From the NCBI GenBank assembly GCA_015956445.1, contig WIUZ02000039.1:1-38884 (forward strand): a stretch of DNA of 38,884 bases, given 5' to 3'. Origin of the DNA: Thelephora terrestris (taxonomy: Eukaryota > Basidiomycota > Agaricomycetes > Thelephorales > Thelephoraceae). The position numbers were made by a program, and so were the translations under genes. Each line of letters starts with the position of its first letter. Within the stretch, counting starts at the first letter, position 1. The notes beneath the pieces are model-generated. The model ran no database searches, was not told where the DNA came from, and worked only from the letters and a program-made list of their open reading frames with translations. This document shows, piece after piece, positions 30,844 through 38,884 of the stretch.

Positions 30844-32916
30844 TCAATGACCCCGAAAATTCGAAGCCAAAAGATCCATTGCGTGCTTTGGATTGAGTCT
30901 GTCTAAAAGTCCGTCGAAACCGAAGCGATCGTGTTTTGGTGGCTTCATTGCAATGAACATCGGCATAGGGATGGTGGAATTTACCACGTTCCCGGGTTTA
31001 ACCTGAAGGTTCTTGGCTAGGGCTGATAACTTGGCGGACGAAGGCTTTGGTGACGGCGTTGACAGGTTTGGGGATGAGAGTCGGCGGAGCAACCTGTTGA
31101 ACTGCGAAGGTACATGCAATCCCGGCGGCGGTTTGACTAAGGTTTCAGGAAGTTAACGATGAGACACAATGGAAAAGAGCCAAAAACTACCATCTGGGCT
31201 CTGGGAGACTCCGCTTCCCCTACTTGTAACTGGTGTGATGGTGCTCGGGGCCAGGGTGTTGATCATGCTAGTTGCGCCGCTTACAGTGCTGAGCGGTGAA
31301 TCGGGGGTATCTCCGTCCGTTGAGACGGTTGGAATGGCCAGTAAATTCGACCTTTGTTCGGTGGTCATTGCGCCAATGTATGGATTAATGTTGCCTTCCG
31401 CGCCGATGTGAGAGGTCGCTGCATGCCAGAAACACAAAGAACTCACTGGATGAATCTGACTCTGAGGCGTCCACACTGAGCACTATCTCCGGAGTTGGGC
31501 CAAAAACTGTCGAGGACGCGGCAACACGAGTTAGGTGTGCGAGCACCTGCTCGATCTTCGGTCTTCTTGTTGGTTGCTGCACCCAGCATTCTTCCACTAA
31601 TTCCCAAGTCCTACCTCCAAACCCAATTTGTTCTGCATCGTCGGGTTTGGTCGGTCGTTCCCCGCTCACTACTCGATACGTGACCTCCGTAGTAACCCAC
31701 CCCTTCTCAGAAAATGGCAGGGCACCGGTGAGCACTTCCAGTATCACCATACCCAAAGCGTAGATATCGGCAGGCTTCGTCGGTCGGGCGCTCGAACTAC
31801 CGATCGTCGATGGAGCTATCAGCTCTGGGGCCATGTAAAGAAACGTCCCTCCAGCATTATCCGTGGCCGTCACCCCCGAAGTGCTAGGGGCGAGGGTCGA
31901 AATTCCAAAGTCGGCCAGACAAGCCCGGGGAGGCGTTTCGTTGGTGATCAAGATGTTGTTCTGGAAATACTGTGAAGATGCAGAATACCATCGGTCTCGA
32001 TGGACATACCCCTTTTAAATCTCCGTGGACGATATCATGTTCGTGGAGGTAACATAAACCTGCAGCGATATCCTCCAACTGGGCAGAAAGTAGCGTTAAC
32101 ACTATTTTTAGAGTTGAAAGATGTGTCGTACCAGGCGGTGTCTATTTGCTGAATTTTGGCGGATATACTCCCTGATATTCCCATTCGCCATCAGTTCCGA
32201 AATCATCGAATAGTGGCCGGTTTGAGAATCGATATCAATCCCGATGAGCGGTAAGAGGTTGGGGTGGGAAATCTTCATCCAAATAATACACTCTTGCAGA
32301 AGAGCTAGGTATTGTTCGTTAATACCTGCTGGTACCGGATAACTGGCTGGATGAAACAAACCTTTTGATGTTTATCACCATTGGTCTTCTGGTCAATTCT
32401 GAGGGTCCTGATGGCCACCGCCTTATTATCTAGCCTCCCCCTCCTAACTTCCGCAAAGGTGCCAGCTGCAATGATGGTCTCCTCCCTTCTCAGGGAGCGA
32501 CGATTTACTTGGTAAAGAGGAGGAACCTGTCCTGAGTTATACGCAAGCTTCCGCATAGTGTTGAGGGTACCACGCTCATGCTCGCCCAGGACTTTTCCAG
32601 CCCCAAAGACCTGGAGAGAGGATGCAACATTAGTTACTGCCCCCGCAGAAAACGCCGGGCTTACCTCGTCCATGATACTAAGCGTGTCCCTGGCCTCTGC
32701 ACCGCGAAGCTCGATCGTCTGGGATTGGTTGCCTCCGGTTATAAGTGAAGAAAGTAAGCGGAGAAACCCAGGGGATTGTCGATCCATTGAAGCGAGATCT
32801 CGCCAGAGAAAGACAATCGGACTTATATCAGACCAAGCTTCTCGAGGATCGTCGGAGGCGACGGGAGACGTCATTTCGGGACCACAAGAAGGAGGGGCGA
32901 GATCGTGTTGAGACAT
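30844..32916 (-). pseudogene. TKL-type kinase K5, predicted catalytically dead; pseudokinase or pseudogene
   Basis: About 582 residues if repaired. Exons 32916-32665, 32610-32362, 32304-32132, 32078-32010, 31960-31477, 31418-31191 and 31136-30844. Two lesions hit catalysis: the catalytic VAIK Lys is Arg (AVAIR, AGG codon at 32409-32407), and exon 3 is 173 nt instead of the 174 found in K1, K3 and K4, with the missing base falling at the alpha-C Glu codon (about 32293). HGDLKGNN, ADFG and MAPEL remain. Intron 1 (32664-32611, 54 nt) is a multiple of three without stops, so its retention would be in frame. The tail is unique: a Ser/Thr-rich exon, then a basic exon (HVPSQFNRLLRRLSS). An alternative AG acceptor at 32292-32291 would keep phase but drop the alpha-C Glu. 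Confidence 0.7.
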
Positions 32917-33342
32917 AGCCCGCGTGTTTTCTTGTTTCCGTTGTAGTTGGATTGGTGTTGGGAAGATTAGGGCAGTCGCTCATGCTGGAGAAAGGGGGGT
33001 CTCTAGGCTGCCAGGACATCTAAATATGTGGAGAGTACCGGACGCGTGGGATCGGCGTGCCGTGCGAAAACCTCCCGGTTTCCAATCAATCACGATATGA
33101 GATTGCTCATTTCCAGTGAACTTGTCACAAGAATCCGCTTGCGGCAGCCATCATGCTTATGAGGGTCATGGGTCGACAATGATAAAGTGGCGTAATGCAG
33201 CTCCTGACTCGAAGCGGCTAGACAAGGATGCGGGATCTCCATGGAGAGTTTTGAGATAATGAGATGGGTGCACAGATCACGTGCAGATGAACGTAAAGTT
33301 TCAATTCATTCCGACTCGTATCGGACATTCCCAACCTGGCTT
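32917..33342. other. Spacer between the ICMT-like gene and K5
   Basis: Short intergenic stretch holding the K5 promoter region and the 3' flank of the upstream gene. No further feature seen. Confidence 0.3.
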
Positions 33343-34252
33343 TCACCAGATGTATGGGATAATCCTATAGGGGACCCTGAATTTGTACACCTTGTATTCA
33401 TTACCAAGCACCGGGTCCTCCGTAAGGGTTCTCTCCTAGACATTTTAACTCTTAGCCCATGACTTCAGCGTGCAGGTCAACGGTAATCACATACCTCAAT
33501 CGGCAGTTTGAGAAGATGTCCACCAATCGTAATCGGAAGGGCGTACAGAGGAATATACGACCAAAATGCTAGAGCGAAAGAGGTTGCGATTATCAAGTTC
33601 CCGCTATGGAGAGGAGTATAAGGAGGAAATTCGGGAGGAGGTAACTGAGACTCGCGTGTAAATTGGGTGGCGGACGTATGCATAAGGGCCACTGTCAACC
33701 AGCCGAGGTTTTTTCCCTGATCTAACGTTGAAGGAACGTAAGTCAGTCTCCGGTACTACCGGAAATAAGGAAACTCACTCCAATTGCGTGGAACTGGTCC
33801 CCCAAAGCTTTCAACGCGCTGCGCGTCAAGGTAGTCCCGACGAGGAAAGCCAGCAATCCAACCGCCCTTCCAACGACTACGCCGTCAGCCCCGAAGACGT
33901 CAGGAGGTGCTGGGAGAGCGTATTCCGTCATCCATTCCGGTTGGTGGAACTTGTTACATGCGGTAGCCGTCCAGTAAACGAGCGTCGGAAGACTCATTCC
34001 GCCGACTTGCCCCAATATCGCGAGGGTTGTCTGGGTACATGGGCCGGTAGAACCTGGCTTGATGTTCCCGGCCTTCGACCTTGCGCTTGCGAGCTGGCGG
34101 CGGACTCGGAAGGTAGAGGAAGCGAGGATTCCCATGGTCGAACCCCAGACGATCAGCTCCATCTTTGGAGCGTCGGAGAGGTGGTCCATTATACCTGCGA
34201 AGTACATCGTGGTGGGGGTAGAGTGCAATGTGGTTGAGTGGGCGTCACGCAA
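33343..34252 (-). pseudogene. ICMT-like isoprenylcysteine carboxyl methyltransferase, one-base insertion
   Basis: Membrane enzyme family that methylates the C-terminal prenyl-cysteine of CaaX proteins using S-adenosylmethionine at the ER. Diagnostic parts: RPxLVDSGPYAYVRHPIYT-like catalytic segment at 33700-33656, hydrophobic helices (LLAFLVGTTLT; ATSFALAFWSYIPLYALPI) and the C-terminal YKFRVPYRIIPYIW. Exons 34252-33779, 33721-33656, 33603-33495 and 33435-33343. Exon 2 is 66 nt, but phases on both sides need 65. The extra base sits in a run of six T (33709-33714 on plus). The exon 2 donor would be GC (AC|GCGAGT), a non-standard GC-AG intron. The first Met is uncertain (Mets near 34207 and 34162 are alternatives). 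Probably a real gene if the homopolymer is an assembly error. Confidence 0.75.
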
Positions 34253-35270
34253 TGGCCCTCTCCCTGCGCGTCTCCTTGTAATATACTGCCGTACTACGGT
34301 TCTCGAGTGCTGTGCGGGGTGTTGTACCTCGACTGAAGGGAACTTTCAGTACAACGCACGTTGTATCCATCTTCTCAAATGTGTTTGGGAGACAAAATTG
34401 AGTGGACACCGGTACCGTTGAACTGTCTTGTTCACTTCCAGGGCAGGAATCTTTGCTCATAGGCCCACAGAAGGATCCTCTTCTCATCGTAAATATAGAC
34501 GCAGGGTAGCTGGAATTTGCAAGGAACGGCAGTTTGACTGTCGGATAGGTACGTTGAGAACGGGGCCGCTCAAATTTTGATCATTTCGATTCGAACCGAA
34601 CCGCGACCAGCCGAATCCAAGAAACTGGGCAGGGCCGAACCGACTTTGCACCGATGTCATGCCCGCGTGGTGTATTCCACCTTGTTCTCTCCCCGTTGAC
34701 TGTCTGTGATGATGTTAGTGTGGTGAAATGGGGTGAGATCTTCTTAGTGACGTTACATTCTCACCTCAGTAGGGCATGGAGGTTCATTGATGACATCGCT
34801 ATGAACGCCAAAACACCTACGAAGTAGCCCCTGTGGCGAAGATTGCTCAGGCCGATCCCCGGTGGATTTTTTGTTCTCTCATTTTTCGGTGATAACCGCG
34901 CACGGGTGTGTGGTGGTCGTCGACGTCAAACTGAGCCCCGGAATGATCGCTGTGTGGGTTCACGGTCATCATTAGGGGAACTCGACGGACCGGGATGTCT
35001 GGTATCCTCGTGGTACCGCTCGAGGTTGCGTCCGGCCAACCGGCGAAACAGGTATACTACACACATCAGCAAAAGGGAATCAACTTATTTTTCCCACCAG
35101 CCAAATCTGACAGATTTTGCGGTATAAATGGCAGGGCGCTTAGGACATAAACTTATAGAAGTTAGAAAATAAGTCTCAAGGTTACGGAAAAGGCAAAAAA
35201 AGTCGGAAAAGGCTGAAAAAAGTCTGAAATAAGTAAAACTCCATGTTGCTGATGCAGCTGTCATGGTGCA
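34253..35270. other. Spacer between the ICMT-like gene and the LINE
   Basis: No gene recognised. Includes purine-rich AAAAAGTCGGAAAAGG/GAAAAAAGTCTG repeats at 35180-35230, just before the truncated LINE start. Confidence 0.35.
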
Positions 35271-35733
35271 ACCACCATACCGACCCTCCAAGCTCTCTCG
35301 ACCGGCAACTGGACGAGACCCGACAACGTATGGTGCACCAACCACTCGACAGAGCTCTTCACCTCATGCACCACCAACCCCGGCCTGAGAGGCCCGAATA
35401 CCGACCACTCCCGATATTATCGACAGTCGACATCCCGCTACCGCGAAACTCACCAAAACAGACGCGCAACTTCCGGGACGTAGATTGGAAGGCATTCAAC
35501 CTCCACCTCACCACCCTCCTCAACGAGCACCCACAGCCACAACGCATCACCACCGAAGCAGAATTCCGCACATCACTCAACATCATCAACAACACACTCA
35601 AGGCAACAGTTGAAGACCAAATCCCAGTCTCCAAACCACTCCACACACCAAGAGATGGTGGACTAGCAACCTCACGGTCCTCAGGAAAGCGAGGAATAAG
35701 CTAGCTAACATTGCATACAGATGGAGAGCCACC
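35271..35733 (+). mobile_element. LINE (non-LTR retrotransposon), 5' fragment: endonuclease C-terminus and linker
   Basis: TLQALSTGNWTRPDNVW, then a TDHS-PILSTVDIPLP pair in two frames, is the C-terminal end of an APE-type LINE endonuclease (TDH-x-PI motif). NFRDVDWKAF and a KRWWTSNLTVLRKARNKL segment lead toward the reverse transcriptase. The upstream endonuclease is missing, as in 5'-truncated LINE copies. At least two single-base frame changes occur (near 35390 and near 35648). The element is cut at 35733 by another insertion and resumes at 37973. Confidence 0.75.
35729..35733 (+). repeat. Target-site duplication CCACC, left copy
   Basis: CCACC just left of TGTCAC; the same pentamer flanks the right end at 37968-37972. 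Inferred from the break point in LINE homology. Confidence 0.45.
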
Positions 35734-36035
35734 TGTCACGAACAGGTGACATAGTATTAAAATCACACAGATAATTCAAGACATTGGTCTTATTCGTCGT
35801 AATAGTACAAAGGTGACTAACAAACACTACAAACCTAGACCAAAACAAACGGGTCCACGTCGCAAGTGCAGTCCTGATCGAACGGGCAACGATGAGCAAA
35901 ATGGTGAGGGTTATGTACACTCGCAGGACAGTACGAGTACACTCGAGTTACCGGATCCTGCCAACACTCCCTGCATCCCAACATCATGAAACAAACTGTC
36001 ATGCATCTCCCATTTCACGTCCGTCAGCGCCGCGC

Positions 36036-36725
36036 TCACCAATGCGAACCCATAACGGTCCTGGAGACCCCCACTTCCACCTTCAACTTCATCCGAACCG
36101 TCATGACTTGTCGGAGGGACGACAACGTTGACCAGTACGAGTCATCGGACTCTTGCGCCCTCTCTTCTTCTGGGTCCTCTCCACCATCAGACGAGTCGGA
36201 GCAGGACTCCAGGGAGGGGACTGAGGGAGAGGGACTCCCTGATCGCAAAGGTGGCGGAGGGACGACGGGGGAGTGAGGAGTTGCGTCCGTGCAGTACGCT
36301 CCATGGCATCGATGGCCGAAATGTCTGAGGAGAGATTCCTGGAAAGGTTTCCAATGTTCCAAGGCAAAGTGAGAGAAGTCCTCGTTGAGGCTATTGACGA
36401 CCACATACATAACGTCCATCCTCTCTCCAATTTCAAAATCCTATCTTCCCGCTCCTGCTCCATCGCGTCCTGCATGGGAGTAACCCCAGGAGCCCACCGA
36501 CGAGTCCTGTTGGGGTCTTCGTATCCAGCTTGTTCCCAGAACTCAGCGGGAGCATTGTGAGCGGTCAAGAAATCCACCGCCACCTGATTGTCGTGGGCGA
36601 TGTTGGCGGGGTGTCGTACAAGTGTTGTTCTATGTCGAAGGGAGCGTCCGTCTCGAAGGACGGAGAGAGATCAAAGGGGTGGCGGCAGCATTGAGCAGGG
36701 CACTGTTGGCAGCGTAGGCAGACAT
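36036..36725 (-). pseudogene. Broken ORF in the insertion, possible gag-like protein
   Basis: Not firmly recognised. A TATATAA (36823-36817) precedes ATG at 36725 (MSAYAANSALLNAAATP). Coding continues in shifted frames: a segment with VAVDFLTAHNAPAEFWEQAG and MQDAMEQEREDRILKLERG, then MDVMYVVVNSLNEDFSHFAL and an acidic low-complexity stretch (SSDGGEDPEEERAQESDD). At least two single-base frame changes separate the parts. The charged, coiled-coil-like helix and acidic tail would fit a structural retroelement protein, but no zinc knuckle or protease motif is visible. Confidence 0.35.
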
Positions 36726-36816
36726 AATAGCAAAGGTAAATCGAGAAAGGAGGTGATAGTAGTGTTGGTGGGAGAAGGAAAGAGGTGATGAGAAGAAAAG
36801 ACCAATAACCCCTGGA

Positions 36817-36823
36817 TTATATA
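36817..36823 (-). promoter_or_regulatory. TATA box upstream of the 36725 ATG
   Basis: TATATAA on the minus strand, 92 nt before the ATG. Only its position supports it. Confidence 0.4.
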
Positions 36824-37168
36824 CGACTGACTCAATAGGACGCCAAAAGAGGAAAACAATGAGCCATTATCCATTAAAGCCCCGATTAGGGCAAACAAAC
36901 CCTCAGCCCCAATCGCGATCCCATCAAATCCAGAGAAATCCCCATCACGCTTCTATTACTACATGAAACGAGAGAAATCCCCGTCGATCAAGAGAAATCC
37001 CCACCAAGAGTGTCAAGGACTCATTCGCTATTATTCCCCTATTTTGTACTCGATATACGTCGTTCTAAGTCCTCCCTCTGACTCATTTACCCTACCCTAA
37101 AGTACGCACAGACCACGTTGATCCCTGTTTGGTTTGTTGTAGAATTATGACTCCTGTGGAGGATTGGG

Positions 37169-37175
37169 TATATAA
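37169..37175 (+). promoter_or_regulatory. TATA box within the insertion, plus strand
   Basis: TATATAA followed by GGAAGAGCG and a pyrimidine-rich leader; an AATAAA lies 72 nt downstream. This arrangement is like the U3-R part of an LTR. Confidence 0.4.
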
Positions 37176-37246
37176 GGAAGAGCGTTCGCTCCTTTCTTTT
37201 CCCCATTCTCAATCTCTTCTGTACTCCTCTACTAGCACCCCTCTCA

Positions 37247-37252
37247 AATAAA
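37247..37252 (+). terminator. AATAAA polyadenylation-type signal
   Basis: AATAAA in CTCTCAAATAAACAAAAG, close after the plus-strand TATA box; likely an LTR-type or promoter-proximal signal. Confidence 0.35.
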
Positions 37253-37636
37253 CAAAAGTAAGCTGAGGAATTCTCCTCACGTGTTACTTCTTTCTGACTC
37301 TATCAAAGCAGGAATTCTCCTGCTAGTGTATGTTCAGAGCTCCAAACCCCTTCCCCTCTACCAGTCCCATTCAACGCCCGGTTATACCCGTCAGAAGATC
37401 TGTCTGGGAGATAAGCTCATCAGAGGTCTTCAAGTAAACCGAACCGCCGGTTTACTTACTCACTTCCCATATTATCGTCCCTTCGCGGCACTTGACTCCG
37501 GAGTCACTACTCCCCATTCCTTTTAGGGGCTGACCATCAGTTCCTTTGGAACTCAGACACCACTGAGAGCGTTCTTGCAACCGTCTACTTCAGTATAAGT
37601 CCAGCCTTCTACTTTCCCAATCCTCGCATCCACCTT

Positions 37637-37930
37637 ATGACTAACGTTCACACCCACTCTCCTGCTATTATCGTCTTGTGGTGGGAAATCCCAACTGAAC
37701 TCCCTTATTCGGTTTTAGAATATCTCGTGAGCTTCGAACGTCTCAGCGACCAAGATTTCGATCCCTTTATTCAGCAACTGAGTCAATTCTGTCAAGACTA
37801 TCACTCGCCCTTCCATCCCTATCAAACCGAGTCCCCCTCACTCTCGACATCCCCCCTTCCCTCACATCTACACCCGGAACTCCTTTCAGAGTCCGACCCG
37901 ATACCCCTCACCCATCTGCTAATCCTCTAG
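37637..37930 (+). CDS. Short ORF in the insertion, unknown
   Basis: A 97-residue frame starting MTNVHTH, with a hydrophobic/acidic middle (LPYSVLEYLVSFERLSDQDF) and a Ser/Pro-rich end. It lies downstream of the plus-strand TATA box and stops 37 nt before the element end. No domain recognised; it may be a gag remnant or chance. Confidence 0.25.
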   Translation: MTNVHTHSPAIIVLWWEIPTELPYSVLEYLVSFERLSDQDFDPFIQQLSQFCQDYHSPFHPYQTESPSLSTSPLPSHLHPELLSESDPIPLTHLLIL

Positions 37931-37967
37931 CGTCCCCTAAACAGTAAGCAGGCCCACAACCCTGACA

Positions 37968-37972
37968 CCACC
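37968..37972 (+). repeat. Target-site duplication CCACC, right copy
   Basis: Follows the CTGACA end of the insertion and matches 35729-35733. Confidence 0.45.
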
Positions 37973-38884
37973 CAACCACCTGGCACACCAACAGCTCAAG
38001 ACCACAAACAAGAACTACGCAGACCTCATAGCAAAGTCCAAGAAGGACCACTGGGAAACTGGCTCACGAACGCATCTGAGAGAGACGTGTGGACGGCGAA
38101 CAAATACGCTACTGACCCCCCAACTGACGGAGGACGTACGCGAATGCCAACACTCAAATTCACAGATCACACAGGTGAAATTAGACACATGAGCTCAAAC
38201 CAAGAAAAGAGCACCGCGCTTGCTAACTCATTCTTCCCTCCACCCCCCACAACCAATCATTCCGCCCACACAATACCCGAGACCTGCTGACATATGCCAA
38301 TCTCACCCAGAACAGATCCGCAAAGCCACCAAGAAGCTGGAAGCCTTCAAAGCACCAGGCCCAGATGGAATCCCAAACGTCGTCCTCAAGAAGACCTTTT
38401 ATACACTGATCAAACACGTCTACTATGTCTTCAGAGCGATCTTTGAACTCGATGTCTACCCCGAAGAGTGGAAGGAGTCAATCACAGTAGTCCTAAGGAA
38501 ACCAGGTAAACCGTCATACGAAGAGCCAAAAGCGTACCGACCCATCGCACTGCTCAACACGCTCGGAAAACTTTTCTCATCTATTGTTGCGATGACCTCA
38601 GCCACTTCTGCGAATCAAGGCAGGCCCTCCCCGCCAACCAATTTGGCGGCAGACCGGGCAAAACCACGTCCGACTCGATGCTCTTACTAACCCACAGAAT
38701 CAAGGAGGCATGGAGACACAAAAAGGTAGCCTCGATCCTCTTCCTGGACGTACAGGGTGCATTCCTGAACGTCGTCAAGGAAGTCCTCATTCACAACATG
38801 AGAAAACGAGCGGTCCCAGAACGCTACGTCTTACTGACTGAACGAATGCTGACCGGCCGAAAAACGAACTCTCGTTCGACGACT
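37973..38884 (+). mobile_element. LINE 3' fragment: reverse transcriptase, runs off the window
   Basis: Copies LINE RNA into DNA at nicked target sites. Motifs: LIAKSKKDHW (about 38029-38058), KLEAFKAPGPDGIPN (about 38336-38380, the RT block before palm motif A), EEWKESITVVLRKPGKP, YRPIALLNTLGKLFSS, ANQFGGRPGKTTSDSM and SILFLDVQGAF (motif A with the first catalytic Asp, about 38732-38764). The YxDD motif would lie beyond the right edge. Frame changes occur near 38061 (GGGAAACTGG, one A short of the expected reading), near 38290 and near 38591. Together with the fragment at 35271-35733 this is one interrupted, defective LINE. Confidence 0.85.

Larger units (their letters stand above)
35734..37967. 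mobile_element. 2.23-kb insertion inside the LINE, TG...CA ends
   Basis: LINE homology stops after a RWRAT-coding stretch and resumes at a HLAHQQLKTTNKNY-coding stretch. The DNA between starts TGTCAC, ends CTGACA and is flanked by CCACC. Five-base duplications with TG/CA ends are the rule for LTR retrotransposons, but I could not find two matching LTRs, so it may be a non-autonomous or rearranged derivative. Inside are a minus-strand broken ORF (36036-36725) with its own TATA, and a plus-strand TATA/AATAAA pair (37169/37247). AGAGAAATCCCC recurs three times at about 36943-37001. Class uncertain. Confidence 0.5.

Noticed and set aside
31419-31446. 28-nt intron in K5 (GTGAGT...GCAG)
   Set aside because: Too short for normal splicing. 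A donor 30 nt upstream (31476, GTGTGG) gives a 58-nt intron in the same phase.
37009-37967. Full-length 959-bp LTR
   Set aside because: Ends and a TATA/AATAAA pair fit, but no second copy is present in the window, so it is kept only as a hypothesis within the insertion.
1-38884. CRISPR arrays, bacterial operons or a prokaryotic defence system
   Set aside because: No regularly spaced repeats, and the intron-split genes, LINE and TKL kinases show a fungal nuclear genome.

Overview
The window reads as genomic DNA of a filamentous basidiomycete, most likely an agaricomycete. Coding is split by many 40-80 nt GT-AG introns. A tandem family of TKL-type protein kinases with HGD-x-KG catalytic loops, an F-box-like protein, an ICMT-like membrane methyltransferase and a LINE of a type common in mushroom-forming fungi all fit that lineage. 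I cannot name the species.

Layout. 1-0.7 kb: the 3' part of a queuine tRNA-ribosyltransferase accessory subunit (QTRT2-like) gene, frame-broken. 0.7-7.0 kb: no gene recognised; two adjacent hairpins, a diverged pair of ~0.35 kb repeats and some short dispersed repeats. 7.0-9.2 kb (+): an F-box-like protein gene with several introns. 9.7-12.3 kb (+): a Ser/Pro-rich, probably disordered protein of unknown function. 12.3-19.7 kb: no recognisable gene; it holds a poly(A) run, a possible tRNA-like (SINE) fragment with a near-perfect palindrome, and scattered open frames that I do not trust.

19.7-32.9 kb (-): five head-to-tail kinase genes (K1 to K5, numbered by coordinate). All share an N-terminal helical module of about 90 residues, a kinase domain cut by the same four phase-0 introns (including a constant 69-nt exon ending in HGD-x-KG), and variable C-terminal tails. 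K1 and K2 come from a ~2.8 kb tandem duplication that includes flanking DNA. K1-K3 keep all catalytic residues. K4 carries two single-base deletions. K5 has Arg in place of the catalytic VAIK Lys and a one-base deletion at the alpha-C Glu codon, so it is a pseudokinase or a pseudogene. 33.3-34.3 kb (-): an ICMT-like isoprenylcysteine carboxyl methyltransferase gene with one extra base in a homopolymer.

35.3-38.9 kb: a 5'-truncated, frameshifted LINE (endonuclease C-terminus, then reverse transcriptase running off the window end), interrupted by a ~2.23 kb insertion with TG...CA ends and an apparent 5-bp target duplication (CCACC). The insertion carries its own minus-strand, broken, acidic ORF of gag-like character.

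A theme runs through the window: many clear homologies are broken by exactly one base (QTRT2, K4 twice, K5, ICMT, several LINE positions), while K1-K3 are clean. This is either true decay in a repeat-rich, kinase-expanding region, or residual assembly indels. It should be settled before any gene here is called a pseudogene. Splice sites and joins were deduced by eye from phase and family conservation.
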